A model generated the notes under the pieces. That model made no database searches and was not told the DNA's origin. It saw only the letters and a program-made list of their open reading frames with translations. From positions 1 to 32,546 of the forward strand of contig NZ_KE557275.1 of assembly GCF_000442255.1 (NCBI RefSeq): a stretch of DNA of 32,546 nt, read 5' to 3'. Shown here in pieces: positions 1-9,327 of the stretch. The position numbers were made by a program, and so were the translations under genes. Position 1 is the stretch's first letter. The number at the start of each line of letters is the position of its first letter. Origin of the DNA: Salipiger mucosus DSM 16094 (GTDB taxonomy: Bacteria > Pseudomonadota > Alphaproteobacteria > Rhodobacterales > Rhodobacteraceae).

Positions 1-330
1 GCGATGTCAAAGAGCGTGAGAGACAAAAACCAGACCAGTGCGCCCTAACTTTCCGGCGCGCCCGCCCGTCATGCCTCTCGAAACTGTCCGCCTCGTCTGC
101 CGCCGCAACTCGTTGCCTCGTCGCCGCCGCCCCGTCTGGCGTCCCGTCAGCGCCTCAGCGCCGCCGGTGAAGGGGCTTTTACGCATACCAAACAAACCCT
201 GCAACACCTTTTTGAAGGAAATCCGGAACTTTTTCAGATTTCTGTCATATACGTTCAATATCAATGCCTTACGGGCACAGAAATTCGCAATCGGCCTGTT
301 GAACGGACGCGCGCTGCCCTGCGCGCGGGG
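1..330 (-). promoter_or_regulatory. Probable rRNA operon promoter/leader region (reads leftward); no gene seen
   Basis: No open frame here has a ribosome binding site or a recognisable product. Base composition drops to AT-richer sequence around 180-290, unlike the flanking genes. Read on the minus strand, the far left end contains GCTCTTTGACA (positions 15 to 5), which differs at one base from the corresponding part of the E. coli rrn boxA TGCTCTTTAACA. A weak promoter-like pair is TTGCAG (204-199), 17 bases, TAAAAG (181-176), preceded by A/T-rich tracts that could be an UP element. I infer that a 16S rRNA gene starts shortly to the left of the window. The promoter assignment is less certain than the boxA. 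Between about 330 and 437 I see only a DnaA-box-like sequence. Confidence 0.45.
5..15 (-). promoter_or_regulatory. boxA-like antitermination element
   Basis: On the minus strand the bases read GCTCTTTGACA. Ribosomal leaders carry a boxA (TGCTCTTTAACA in E. coli) bound by NusB/S10 to make transcription of untranslated rRNA resistant to Rho. The match is 10 of 11 bases over the aligned part, and it lies in a gene-free region with leader-like composition. The 16S gene itself would be outside the window, so this is an inference. Confidence 0.5.
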
Positions 331-364
331 TCATGTCTGCGGGTGTCGCGGCATACCCACAGGC

Positions 365-373
365 TTATCCACA
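365..373 (+). other. DnaA-box-like 9-mer
   Basis: TTATCCACA matches the consensus DnaA box exactly and is framed by GGCTT and AAGCC, a short inverted repeat. It is a single site in a gene-free stretch, with no cluster of further boxes and no AT-rich unwinding element next to it. It is therefore not evidence of an origin; it could be a regulatory DnaA site or chance. Confidence 0.3.
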
Positions 374-437
374 AGCCGGCGCGATTCAGCTCGCTGAATC
401 GCCATTCCGTGCCCCCGACTCCCTCCCGTTTCGCGAG

Positions 438-1073
438 TCATCCCCGCGCAGTGGCCCGTGCCGGGCCACCCCCGCGTGCGGCATTGCGGCGGCGCGGGAC
501 GAGGCGCAGGGCCAGGAGGGCCAGGATCGCGCCCGCATAGAGAAGCGGCTCGACCTGGAACCCCTTCCGCGCCATGACGAAGTGCAGCGCAGCGAGCAGC
601 ACCACCCCGTAGGTCAGGCGGTGCAGCCGCTGCCACCGACGCCCGAGCGCCCGCACCGCGCGGTTGTTCGAGGTCAGCGCCAGCGGCAGCATCAGCAGGA
701 AGGCCCCCATGCCCACCGTGATGTAGGGCCGCTTGAGGATGTCGGCCCAGATGCGGCCCAGGTCCTGAACGTCGAGCACCAGCCAGACCAGCAGGTGCAG
801 CACCACGTAGAGAAAGGCGATGAGCCCAACCGCGCGCCGGAAGCGCAGCAGGTTCACCCCGGCGAAGCGGCGCAGCGGCGTGATGCAGAGACCGGCGATC
901 AGCAGTTGCAGCGCCAGCTCGCCCAGCTCGTGTTCCAGCGCCTCGATGGGTTCGACACCGAGCCCCCCGGTCAGCCCCAGCCACAGCAGCCAGATCGCCG
1001 GCACCGGCGCGAGGGCATAGAGCATCCAGACCGGCAGGCGACGCAGCCAGCCGTTGATCCGGTCCGCGAGCAT
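438..1073 (-). CDS. msrQ: MsrQ, heme-binding membrane subunit of the MsrPQ methionine sulfoxide reductase
   Basis: This 211-residue integral membrane protein of the ferric-reductase-like/YedZ family passes electrons from the respiratory chain or flavin reductase to periplasmic MsrP, which repairs oxidised methionines in exported proteins. Several hydrophobic helices are visible, starting with the segment around LPVWMLYALAPVPAIWLLWL. Histidines suited to heme ligation lie in LYVVLHLLVWL and in RLHRLTYGVVLLAALHF, the expected YedZ pattern. There is no added FMN domain. The start was chosen at the ATG that overlaps the msrP stop by one base (TGATG), giving MLADRINGW; a longer upstream frame only reads through msrP. 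The overlap implies translational coupling with msrP. Confidence 0.93.
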   Translation of the reverse strand: MLADRINGWLRRLPVWMLYALAPVPAIWLLWLGLTGGLGVEPIEALEHELGELALQLLIAGLCITPLRRFAGVNLLRFRRAVGLIAFLYVVLHLLVWLVLDVQDLGRIWADILKRPYITVGMGAFLLMLPLALTSNNRAVRALGRRWQRLHRLTYGVVLLAALHFVMARKGFQVEPLLYAGAILALLALRLVPRRRNAARGGGPARATARG

Positions 1074-1981
1074 CAGAAGTTTTCGGCCAGGTCCATGCCG
1101 GCATAGAGCGAGGCCACCTCCTCGCCGTAGCCGTTGAACATCGGCGTGGGCACCCGGGGCGCGAACAGCCCGCCGCCGATGCGCCGCTCGGTCGCCTGGC
1201 TCCAGCGAGGGTGATCCACCTGCGGATTGACGTTCGAGTAGAAGCCGTACTCGTTCGGCGCATAGCGGTTCCAGCTCGTGGGCGGCTGTTCCTCGACCAG
1301 CGAGATCCGCACCACCGACTTGATCGACTTGAAGCCGTATTTCCACGGCACCACCAGCCGCAGCGGCGCGCCGTTCTGATTGGGGATGTCGCGGCCGTAG
1401 ATGCCGGTGGCCATGATCGTCAGCGGATGCACCGCCTCGTCAAGCCGCAACCCCTCGACGTAGGGCCAGTCCAGCACCGGCGAGGAGAGCCCCGGCATCT
1501 CGTCCGGGCGCATGGCCGTCTCGAAGGCCACGTATTTCGCGCCGCCCTGCACGCCCGCGAGATCGAGAAGGTCGGCCAGCTCGAACCCCGTCCAGGGCAC
1601 GACCATCGACCAGGCCTCGACGCAGCGCAGACGATAGATGCGCTCCTCGAGGGTCATCTTCTTCATGATGTCCTCGAATGCGTAGTCGCCGGGGCGGTCC
1701 ACCATGCCGTCGATCGTCACCGTCCAGGGCGAAGTGGTCAGCATGTGCGCGTTGTCGGCAGGGTCGTCCTTGCCCGTGCCGAACTCGTAGAAATTGTTGT
1801 AGGTGGTGATCTCTTCCCAGGTGTTGGGCTCGAGCTCTTCGGGGGCCGCCCAGGCCCGACCACCGGCCGCCCCGGCCAGCCCGAGGCCCGCCGCACCGGC
1901 CATGAGCTGCCGGCGGTTCAGCCAGGCGGCCTCGGCCGTGACGTCGCTTTCCCTGAGATCACCTTTCCAACGATACGCCAT
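1073..1981 (-). CDS. msrP: MsrP, periplasmic molybdopterin methionine sulfoxide reductase catalytic subunit
   Basis: A 302-residue Mo-molybdopterin enzyme of the sulfite oxidase fold that reduces methionine sulfoxide in periplasmic proteins. The N-terminus has a twin-arginine export signal: [20 protein letters not shown] with the arginine pair at residues 23-24, ending near AWAA. The single conserved cysteine expected to bind molybdenum is C120 in [11 protein letters not shown]. Later motifs [19 protein letters not shown] and the C-terminal YNE/NGYGEE region are typical of the family. The ATG at 1981 is preceded by GAGAGGAG. The gene lies between a glutamate-synthase-like gene (67 bases upstream) and msrQ, which overlaps it by one base. 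E. coli calls the pair yedYZ. Regulation is not evident from the sequence. Confidence 0.95.
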   Translation of the reverse strand: MAYRWKGDLRESDVTAEAAWLNRRQLMAGAAGLGLAGAAGGRAWAAPEELEPNTWEEITTYNNFYEFGTGKDDPADNAHMLTTSPWTVTIDGMVDRPGDYAFEDIMKKMTLEERIYRLRCVEAWSMVVPWTGFELADLLDLAGVQGGAKYVAFETAMRPDEMPGLSSPVLDWPYVEGLRLDEAVHPLTIMATGIYGRDIPNQNGAPLRLVVPWKYGFKSIKSVVRISLVEEQPPTSWNRYAPNEYGFYSNVNPQVDHPRWSQATERRIGGGLFAPRVPTPMFNGYGEEVASLYAGMDLAENF

Positions 1982-2048
1982 GCGCCGCTCCTCTCCGTTT
2001 GCACGAACAGCTTAGCGCCCGGAGCGGAACCGGCAAAAGAACATCGTC

Positions 2049-3542
2049 TCACGTTGCGGTGTCGACGTTGAAACTTGGGCGAACCTTGTTGAACGGGATC
2101 GAGGTGCCGTCTTCCTGGACGATGCGTACATGCCGCCGGCGCATCAGCCGCGGCTCCGAGACGCCGACGGAATGCGCGATGGTCTCGACCTCCTTGATGA
2201 TCTCGCGCGCGTAGTTGGCGACCTTCATGTACTTGTCCTCGACCACGAGGCCCTTCTGCAGGCGCGGGTCGTGGGTGGTGACGCCCGTGGGGCAGGTGTT
2301 GCGGTTGCACTTCAGCGCCTGGATGCAGCCGAGCGAGAACATGAAGCCCCGCGCCGAGGTCACGAAATCCGCCCCCGCGCAGATCGCCCAGGCCACGTCC
2401 GACGGGTTCACCAGCTTGCCCGAGGCGACGATGCGGATCCGCTCCTTGAGGCCGTAGCGGTCGCGCAGGTCCACGATGCGCGGCAACGCTTCGCGGATGG
2501 GCATCCCGACGAGGTCGATCAGCGGCATCGGCGCCGCGCCGGTGCCGCCCTCGCCGCCGTCGATGGTGATGAAGTCCGGCGCGCTCTCGGGGCCGCGCTC
2601 GGAGATCAGGCGGAACATCTCCTCCCATTCGTCCGACGAGCCGATGACGGTCTTGAAGCCGCAGGGCTTGCCGCCGACGCGCCGGATGTGGGCGATCATG
2701 TCCAGCAGGTCGCCGAAGTCGTCGATCTCGCGGTGCCGGTTGGGCGAGATGCCGGGCTGCCCCACCGCGAGGCCGCGAATGCGGGCGATTTCCTCGTTCA
2801 CCTTCTCGCCGGGCAGGATCCCACCCTTGCCGGGCTTGGCCCCCTGCGCGAGCTTGAGCTCGAACATCTTGACCTGCGGATGCGCGGCCATGTCGGCGAG
2901 CTTGGCGTCGTCCAGGTTGCCAAGCGCGTCGCGCACGCCGAACTTGGCCGTGCCGATCTGGTAGACGAGATCGCAGGCCCCCAGCTCGTGGTAGGGCGAC
3001 AGCCCGCCCTCGCCGGTGTTCAGCCAGACGCCCGCCTCGGCGGCGCCGCGGCTCAGTGCCTCGACCGCCGGTCGCGAGATCGCGCCATAGCTCATCCCCG
3101 AGATGTTGAAGATCGACCGCGCGACAAAGGGGATCGAGGCCGTCGGCCCGATCACCATCGGCTCGGTCGAGGCGAACTGGTCGTCCAGCGGCGGAAAGAC
3201 CGCGTTCACGAAGATCGCCGTGCCCGGCACGTTGAGGTTCCGGGTCGAGCCGAAGGCGACCGTGTTGTCCTTGCCGTCCGTCGCCTCGTAGACCCAGTCG
3301 CGCTGCGCCCGGTTGAAGGGCATCTCCTCGCGGTCCATCGCGAAGAAATACTGCCGGAAAAACTCGCCGAGCTTGGTAAAGAGCCCGCGAAAGCGCCCGA
3401 TGACCGGGTAGTTGCGCCGGATCGCGTCACCGGCCTGCGTGCGGTCGATGACGAAGAGCGCCGCCACCACGAGCACCGCGACACCGATCGCCGCGACAAA
3501 GACAAGCGACAGAAGCTGAAGGGCGTACATCGCGGCGTTCAT
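2049..3542 (-). CDS. Membrane-anchored FMN-binding glutamate synthase family protein (stand-alone synthase domain)
   Basis: This 497-residue protein has one N-terminal transmembrane helix (about residues 8-32, VFVAAIGVAVLVVAALFVI) followed by the FMN-binding (beta/alpha)8 domain of glutamate synthase. Family landmarks include KLAQGAKPGKGGILPG, GISPNRHREI and DGGEGGTGAAP. Cysteines C406, C412 and C417 form CX5CX4C, the spacing that binds the 3Fe-4S cluster in GltB. The glutaminase domain and the C-terminal beta-helix of true GltB are absent, so ammonia from glutamine cannot be its substrate as such. The real reaction is unknown; some archaeal and bacterial stand-alone forms are suggested to use free ammonia or other electron partners. 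GGAG lies seven bases before the ATG. It is upstream of and co-directional with msrPQ and may share a transcript. Confidence 0.88.
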   Translation of the reverse strand: MNAAMYALQLLSLVFVAAIGVAVLVVAALFVIDRTQAGDAIRRNYPVIGRFRGLFTKLGEFFRQYFFAMDREEMPFNRAQRDWVYEATDGKDNTVAFGSTRNLNVPGTAIFVNAVFPPLDDQFASTEPMVIGPTASIPFVARSIFNISGMSYGAISRPAVEALSRGAAEAGVWLNTGEGGLSPYHELGACDLVYQIGTAKFGVRDALGNLDDAKLADMAAHPQVKMFELKLAQGAKPGKGGILPGEKVNEEIARIRGLAVGQPGISPNRHREIDDFGDLLDMIAHIRRVGGKPCGFKTVIGSSDEWEEMFRLISERGPESAPDFITIDGGEGGTGAAPMPLIDLVGMPIREALPRIVDLRDRYGLKERIRIVASGKLVNPSDVAWAICAGADFVTSARGFMFSLGCIQALKCNRNTCPTGVTTHDPRLQKGLVVEDKYMKVANYAREIIKEVETIAHSVGVSEPRLMRRRHVRIVQEDGTSIPFNKVRPSFNVDTAT

Positions 3543-3567
3543 GGGTGTCTCCTACACATTCAGCCAT

Positions 3568-3596
3568 TTGCATGACTGGAATATCTTCTGTATTTC
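3568..3596 (+). promoter_or_regulatory. Candidate sigma-70-type promoter for the DUF302 gene
   Basis: TTGCAT (3568-3573), a 17-base spacer and TATTTC (3591-3596) lie in the 104-base gap between two divergent genes. A start near 3603 would leave a leader of about 44 bases. Both hexamers deviate from consensus, so this is only a plausible candidate. Confidence 0.3.
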
Positions 3597-3646
3597 TGGG
3601 ACAGTGACAAGCACCGCAAGGACGGGCAACCACCCGGGAGGAGAGA

Positions 3647-4087
3647 ATGCGAAAAACCCTGGCCACGCTTCTGCTGATCGCGGGGCTGCCCGCCGCCGCG
3701 CAGGAGGCCGTAACCTACCAGACCGACCAGAGCTTCGAGGATGTCACCTTCGGCCTCGAGAACGCGATCATCGACGCGGGGCTGGTGGTCGACCACGTCA
3801 GCCACGTCGGAGAGATGCTCGCGCGCACGCGCGAGGACGTGGGATCGGACGTCGAGCTCTACGAGGCGGCCGACGTCTACAGCTTCTGCTCGGCGCAGGT
3901 CTCGCGCGCGGTGATGGAGGCGGACCCCATGAACATCATGTTCTGCCCCTACGACATCTTCGTGATGGTGCGCCACGACGATCCCGAGGTCACCACGATC
4001 GGCTATCGCGCCTTCCCCGAGGGCGAGATGCAGCAGGTTCAGGAGATGCTCGACGGCATCGCGAAGGCCGCGATCGGGCGCGAATGA
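3647..4087 (+). CDS. Secreted DUF302 family protein
   Basis: A 146-residue protein with a Sec signal peptide (MRKTLATLLLIAGLPAAAQ, probable cleavage after AAAQ or AAA). The mature part matches the DUF302 layout: an N-terminal beta-alpha element (FGLENAIIDAGLVVDHVSHV), then a central helical insert and a C-terminal strand rich in hydrophobics (NIMFCPYDIFVMVRHDDPEVTTIGYRAFPEG). Two cysteines in the mature part (in YSFCSAQ and IMFCPYD) could form a disulfide in the periplasm. A strong GGGAGGAGAG binding site precedes the ATG. DUF302 proteins are often found beside sulfur-oxidation or thioredoxin-like genes, but no such neighbour is present here. Its function is unknown. Confidence 0.8.
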   Translation: MRKTLATLLLIAGLPAAAQEAVTYQTDQSFEDVTFGLENAIIDAGLVVDHVSHVGEMLARTREDVGSDVELYEAADVYSFCSAQVSRAVMEADPMNIMFCPYDIFVMVRHDDPEVTTIGYRAFPEGEMQQVQEMLDGIAKAAIGRE

Positions 4088-4137
4088 TCACGCCGCGTTG
4101 AGCGGATGTCACGAAGACTCTACTGGAAATCGCGCAG

Positions 4138-4161
4138 GGGCGCGGCTTAGCGGCCGCGCCC
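4138..4161. terminator. Hairpin downstream of the DUF302 gene
   Basis: GGGCGCGGC (4138-4146) pairs perfectly with GCCGCGCCC (4153-4161) across a six-base loop, 51 bases after the DUF302 stop. The bases that follow on the plus strand are CTTCGGG-like rather than a T run, so termination would be weak or Rho-assisted. Confidence 0.45.
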
Positions 4162-4194
4162 TTCGGGTCAAGCCGGCGGCGCCGGAAATCCTCC

Positions 4195-4224
4195 TGATCC
4201 GGGACGGGAAACTGGGCGTAATCC
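4195..4224 (+). promoter_or_regulatory. Sigma-E (RpoE/ChrR-type) promoter of the fasciclin gene
   Basis: TGATCC (4195-4200), exactly 18 bases, then TAATCC (4219-4224). The same -35 hexamer and spacer precede rpoE in this window (TGATCC-N18-TATCAG). TGATCC is the recognised -35 element of R. sphaeroides RpoE promoters. A start near 4231 would give a leader of about 27 bases to the ATG at 4258. The assignment rests on pattern matching only. Confidence 0.6.
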
Positions 4225-4257
4225 CGGTCATCCAACCCAGAAGGAGGAGACCACAAG

Positions 4258-4734
4258 ATGTTCCGCAGAACTTATCTCGCCCTCACCGCCGCCACCATGA
4301 TCGCGGGCCCCGCGCTCGCCGGCATGTCCGCCGACATCGTCGACACCGCTGCCGAGGCCGGCAACTTCGAGACCCTGCTCGCCGCCGCCGAGGCCGCCGG
4401 CCTGGTCGAGACGCTCAAGGGCGACGGCCCCTTCACCGTCTTCGCACCCACGGACGAGGCCTTCGCCGCACTGCCCGAGGGCACCGTCGAGTCGCTGCTC
4501 GAGCCCGAGAACAAGGACCAGCTGACCGAGATCCTCACCTACCACGTGGTGCCGGGCAAGGTCATGTCCTCGGACCTGACGAACGGCATGATGGCCGAGA
4601 CGGTGCAGGGCTCGTCGGTCGAGATCATGACCGAGGGTGGCGTCACGGTCGACGGCGCCTCGGTGACGACCGCCGACATCGAGGCCTCGAACGGCGTGAT
4701 CCACGTCATCGACGGCGTGATCATGCCCGAGTGA
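4258..4734 (+). CDS. Secreted fasciclin (FAS1) domain protein
   Basis: A 158-residue exported protein with a signal peptide ([21 protein letters not shown], cleaved near residue 21) followed by a single FAS1 domain that fills the rest. Diagnostic FAS1 pieces are [18 protein letters not shown] (the H1 box), [14 protein letters not shown] (the YH motif) and the final box [13 protein letters not shown] (H2). Single-domain FAS1 proteins mediate adhesion or bind lipids and pigments outside the membrane; the bacterial role is poorly defined. A very strong AAGGAGGAG site precedes the ATG. A sigma-E-type promoter lies just upstream, suggesting induction by singlet oxygen or related stress, and a clear terminator follows, so this is a single-gene unit. 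Confidence 0.92.
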   Translation: MFRRTYLALTAATMIAGPALAGMSADIVDTAAEAGNFETLLAAAEAAGLVETLKGDGPFTVFAPTDEAFAALPEGTVESLLEPENKDQLTEILTYHVVPGKVMSSDLTNGMMAETVQGSSVEIMTEGGVTVDGASVTTADIEASNGVIHVIDGVIMPE

Positions 4735-4750
4735 TCCATCGCAGGGAGGC

Positions 4751-4769
4751 GCCCGGCCACCGGCCGGGC
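4751..4769. repeat. Perfect 8-bp hairpin after the fasciclin gene
   Basis: GCCCGGCC (4751-4758) pairs with GGCCGGGC (4762-4769) around a three-base loop. It stands just before the T-tailed terminator and probably helps protect the fasciclin mRNA 3' end. Confidence 0.5.
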
Positions 4770-4778
4770 GGCCCGACG

Positions 4779-4809
4779 GCCCCTCGCAGGATGCTGCGGG
4801 GGGCTTTTT
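4779..4809 (+). terminator. Rho-independent terminator of the fasciclin gene
   Basis: GCCCCTCGCA (4779-4788) pairs with TGCGGGGGGC (4795-4804), ten pairs including one G-T wobble, around a six-base loop, and is followed directly by TTTTT (4805-4809). Confidence 0.85.
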
Positions 4810-4914
4810 CATGTCGCATTCCGCCTGTCAGGTGTCGTGATTGAAGGCCCCGGCCCCCGGTGCTACCTACCCGTCAATCCCGAACCGAAATCCCGACCCG
4901 ACAAGGAGAGCGAC

Positions 4915-5535
4915 ATGGCTCAGGACAAATCGTTCCTGGACGACATCTATACGGCCGAAGGCGGCGAGAGCATGCGCCGCTACTACGACGACTGGGCCGA
5001 CAGCTACGACGCCGACCTGCGCGAGAACGATTACCGCACCCCCGGCCGCTGCGCCCGCGCGCTGGCCGCGCACCTCGGCGACAAGGACGCGCCCATCCTC
5101 GACTTCGCCTGCGGCACCGGCATCTCGGGCGTCGCGCTGAAGGAGACGGGCTTCACCACCATCGACGGCACCGACATCTCGGAAGGCATGCTGGAAAAGG
5201 CCCGCGCCAAGGGCCCCTACCGCGACCTCTACGTCGCGGAGGCGGACTCGGTGCTCGACACCGGCCTGCGCCGCTACGACGCCATCGCCGCCGTGGGCGC
5301 CATCGGCGCGGGCGCGGCCCCGGCCGAGAACATCGACGCGGCCATCGCGAGCCTCGCGCCCGGCGGCATCTTCGTGGTCTCGCTGAACGACCACACGCTC
5401 GAGGACCCCGATTTCGAGGCGCGCCTGACCTCGGCGGTCTCCGAGGGGCGCGTGGAAAAGCTCCTGGCCGAGGACGGCGAACACCTGCCCGAGATCGACC
5501 TCGGCGCCCGCGTCTGGGTCGTGCGCAAGCTCTGA
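4915..5535 (+). CDS. SAM-dependent class I methyltransferase
   Basis: A 206-residue protein. The N-terminus (SMRRYYDDWADSYDADL) resembles the WBSCR27/Cfa-like small-molecule methyltransferases. The Rossmann SAM-binding motif I is ILDFACGTGISGVAL near residues 62-76. The acidic end of strand beta2 is GTDISEGMLEKAR, and motif IV/V falls at RRYDAIAAVGAIG and LAPGGIFVVSLN. The substrate cannot be predicted. The start at 4915 was chosen over an earlier in-frame ATG at 4837 because AAGGAGAG lies at correct spacing and the extra residues have no family counterpart. It is isolated between two terminators and so is probably a single-gene unit, convergent with clpB. Confidence 0.85.
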   Translation: MAQDKSFLDDIYTAEGGESMRRYYDDWADSYDADLRENDYRTPGRCARALAAHLGDKDAPILDFACGTGISGVALKETGFTTIDGTDISEGMLEKARAKGPYRDLYVAEADSVLDTGLRRYDAIAAVGAIGAGAAPAENIDAAIASLAPGGIFVVSLNDHTLEDPDFEARLTSAVSEGRVEKLLAEDGEHLPEIDLGARVWVVRKL

Positions 5536-5558
5536 CCGCCCCCGCCTCGCAGACACGA

Positions 5559-5584
5559 AAAGGCCCGCCAAACGGCGGGCCTTT
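5559..5584. terminator. Bidirectional terminator between methyltransferase and clpB
   Basis: AAAGGCCCGCC (5559-5569) and GGCGGGCCTTT (5574-5584) form a perfect 11-bp stem with a four-base loop. The A and T ends give a T tail on each strand, so it can end both convergent transcripts. Confidence 0.92.
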
Positions 5585-5604
5585 GCATGTCATGCCGCGC
5601 GGGC

Positions 5605-8226
<2,622 letters not shown>

Positions 8227-8310
8227 CGTCGTCTCTCCTTCCATAAGCGCCCGTTTGAAACATGCGGCGCCTGGCTTGGCAGCACACCGCGGGATCGGGC
8301 CTCGACAAAG

Positions 8311-8339
8311 AGATGGGCGACGGGCGACCCCCCTTCAAG
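8311..8339 (-). promoter_or_regulatory. Heat-shock (sigma-32/RpoH) promoter of clpB
   Basis: On the minus strand CTTGAA (8339-8334) is followed after 16 bases by CCCATCT (8317-8311), close to the RpoH consensus CTTGAA / CCCATnT. A start near 8304 would give a leader of about 78 bases before the clpB ATG. Confidence 0.7.
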
Positions 8340-8350
8340 TGCACGTGATC

Positions 8351-8387
8351 ACAAAAACGGCGCCGTCAGGAACCGTTCGACGGCGCC
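8351..8387 (-). terminator. Rho-independent terminator of the membrane-anchored acidic protein gene
   Basis: GGCGCCGTC and GACGGCGCC (8359-8367 and 8379-8387) form a perfect 9-bp stem with an 11-base loop. On the minus strand it is followed by GTTTTTGTG. The stem overlaps the last codons and stop of the gene that ends at 8366, and it separates that gene from the clpB promoter. Confidence 0.8.
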
Positions 8388-8827
8388 TCGCCATCGTCCG
8401 ATGACGCCTGCCGGGTCCCGGCATCGGGCGCCTCGACGAGTCCCGTACGCGGCTCGACCTGCCCGTTCTCGGGGGAGATAACCTCTCCGGGCTCAACCAT
8501 GCTGCGGGCCGGCTCCTCGACCGGGATGACGGACGCGTCCTGGTCCGAAATGCCGGTCAGATCGGCGGCGTCGGTGGACCCGCCGATCAGGTCGTCCTGC
8601 CGGGCCTGCACGTTGACGCCGTCATTGATGACATTCGCCACCCCGTCGGGCGTGCTGCCGGCGCCAGTGGGCGCCGGCACGACATTGTCGGCACTGGCCG
8701 GATCCGTTTCGGACACGGGCGGATTGTTCGTCCACCAGGCCGCGCCGGCAATCGCAACCAGAACGGCGGCACCCAGGACGATCGGGCGCAGGGCGGTGCG
8801 GCGGGGCGTTTCGGTCTCGTTGCTCAT
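8366..8827 (-). CDS. Hypothetical single-pass membrane protein with acidic, low-complexity tail
   Basis: A 153-residue protein I do not recognise. Residues 1-12 are polar with basic residues (TPRRTALRP), followed by one transmembrane helix (about 15-33, IVLGAAVLVAIAGAAWW). The remaining about 120 residues are rich in D, E, P, S, G and A, probably disordered, and predicted to sit in the periplasm by the positive-inside rule. There are no cysteines or enzymatic motifs. AAAGGAGG lies seven bases before the ATG, an unusually strong site, and a clean terminator follows, so it is a real independently expressed gene. Its gene neighbourhood (clpB and pyrF) gives no clear functional hint. Confidence 0.7.
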   Translation of the reverse strand: MSNETETPRRTALRPIVLGAAVLVAIAGAAWWTNNPPVSETDPASADNVVPAPTGAGSTPDGVANVINDGVNVQARQDDLIGGSTDAADLTGISDQDASVIPVEEPARSMVEPGEVISPENGQVEPRTGLVEAPDAGTRQASSDDGEAPSNGS

Positions 8828-8933
8828 GGCATCCTCCTTTGCCCCGGCAATGCAGCGGCGCCGTCCGGCGTTCCCCGTAGACCGCCCGTTAACCTGAACG
8901 TGACATCACGCCGGGGCAGCAAGGGGGCAGGCC

Positions 8934-9212
8934 ATGCACGTTCGCGACATCCAGCTCGAGGGCTTCGACGGCCCCGAACCCGAGGGACAGAAACCCGGCA
9001 CCGTGTCGCTGGTGGGCGAGGGGCACCGCATCACCATCGCGATGACCGCGCCGCCCCGACTCTCGCCGTGGAAACGCGGCCTGCGCCGCCGTATCGTCGC
9101 CCATGCCATCGACCGCGTCCTGCGCCTGCCCGAGTTTCGGACCGGCCGGCAGCGGCTCTCCTTCGCCGATCACCTGCGGCGGCTCGTCGGCCCGGACCCG
9201 GCCGACGGCTGA
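8934..9212 (+). CDS. Hypothetical small protein
   Basis: A 92-residue protein without a recognised domain. The first half looks like beta strands (VRDIQLEGFDGPEPE, GTVSLVGEGHRITIAMTAPP). The second half is a basic amphipathic helical region (WKRGLRRRIVAHAIDRVLRLPEF). There is no signal peptide or membrane segment, so it is probably cytosolic. AAGGGGG-type binding sequence precedes the ATG. It is divergent from the membrane-anchored acidic protein gene and 115 bases upstream of pyrF in the same direction. Codon use matches the neighbours. Function unknown. Confidence 0.6.
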   Translation: MHVRDIQLEGFDGPEPEGQKPGTVSLVGEGHRITIAMTAPPRLSPWKRGLRRRIVAHAIDRVLRLPEFRTGRQRLSFADHLRRLVGPDPADG

Positions 9213-9241
9213 GGGGCACCGGACCGCCTCGAAGAGATCCG

Positions 9242-9264
9242 CAAATTCCGTGCCAGCGAATTTG
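9242..9264. promoter_or_regulatory. Inverted repeat upstream of pyrF
   Basis: CAAATTC (9242-9248) and GAATTTG (9258-9264) are perfect inverted arms with a nine-base spacer, AT-rich against a GC-rich background. They sit 14 bases upstream of TTGACG (9278-9283), a possible -35 for pyrF. An operator is a reasonable reading; it lacks the GC content of a terminator stem. Confidence 0.35.
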
Positions 9265-9327
9265 GCCCGGCAACGCCTTGACGCAGCGCGCCCGACTACG
9301 CATGAGGGAGGCCAAAGGAGCCTGCCC

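Noticed and set aside
365-373. Chromosome or plasmid origin signalled by a DnaA box
   Set aside because: Only one box, no AT-rich unwinding region, no dnaA, dnaN, repABC or gidA nearby.
2130-3575. 481-codon open frame on the plus strand
   Set aside because: Antisense to the glutamate-synthase-like gene; composition is that of a shadow frame.
4731-4736. TGATCC after the fasciclin gene as another sigma-E promoter
   Set aside because: It is formed by the stop codon and the next bases; no matching -10 at 18 bases and no gene start at suitable distance.
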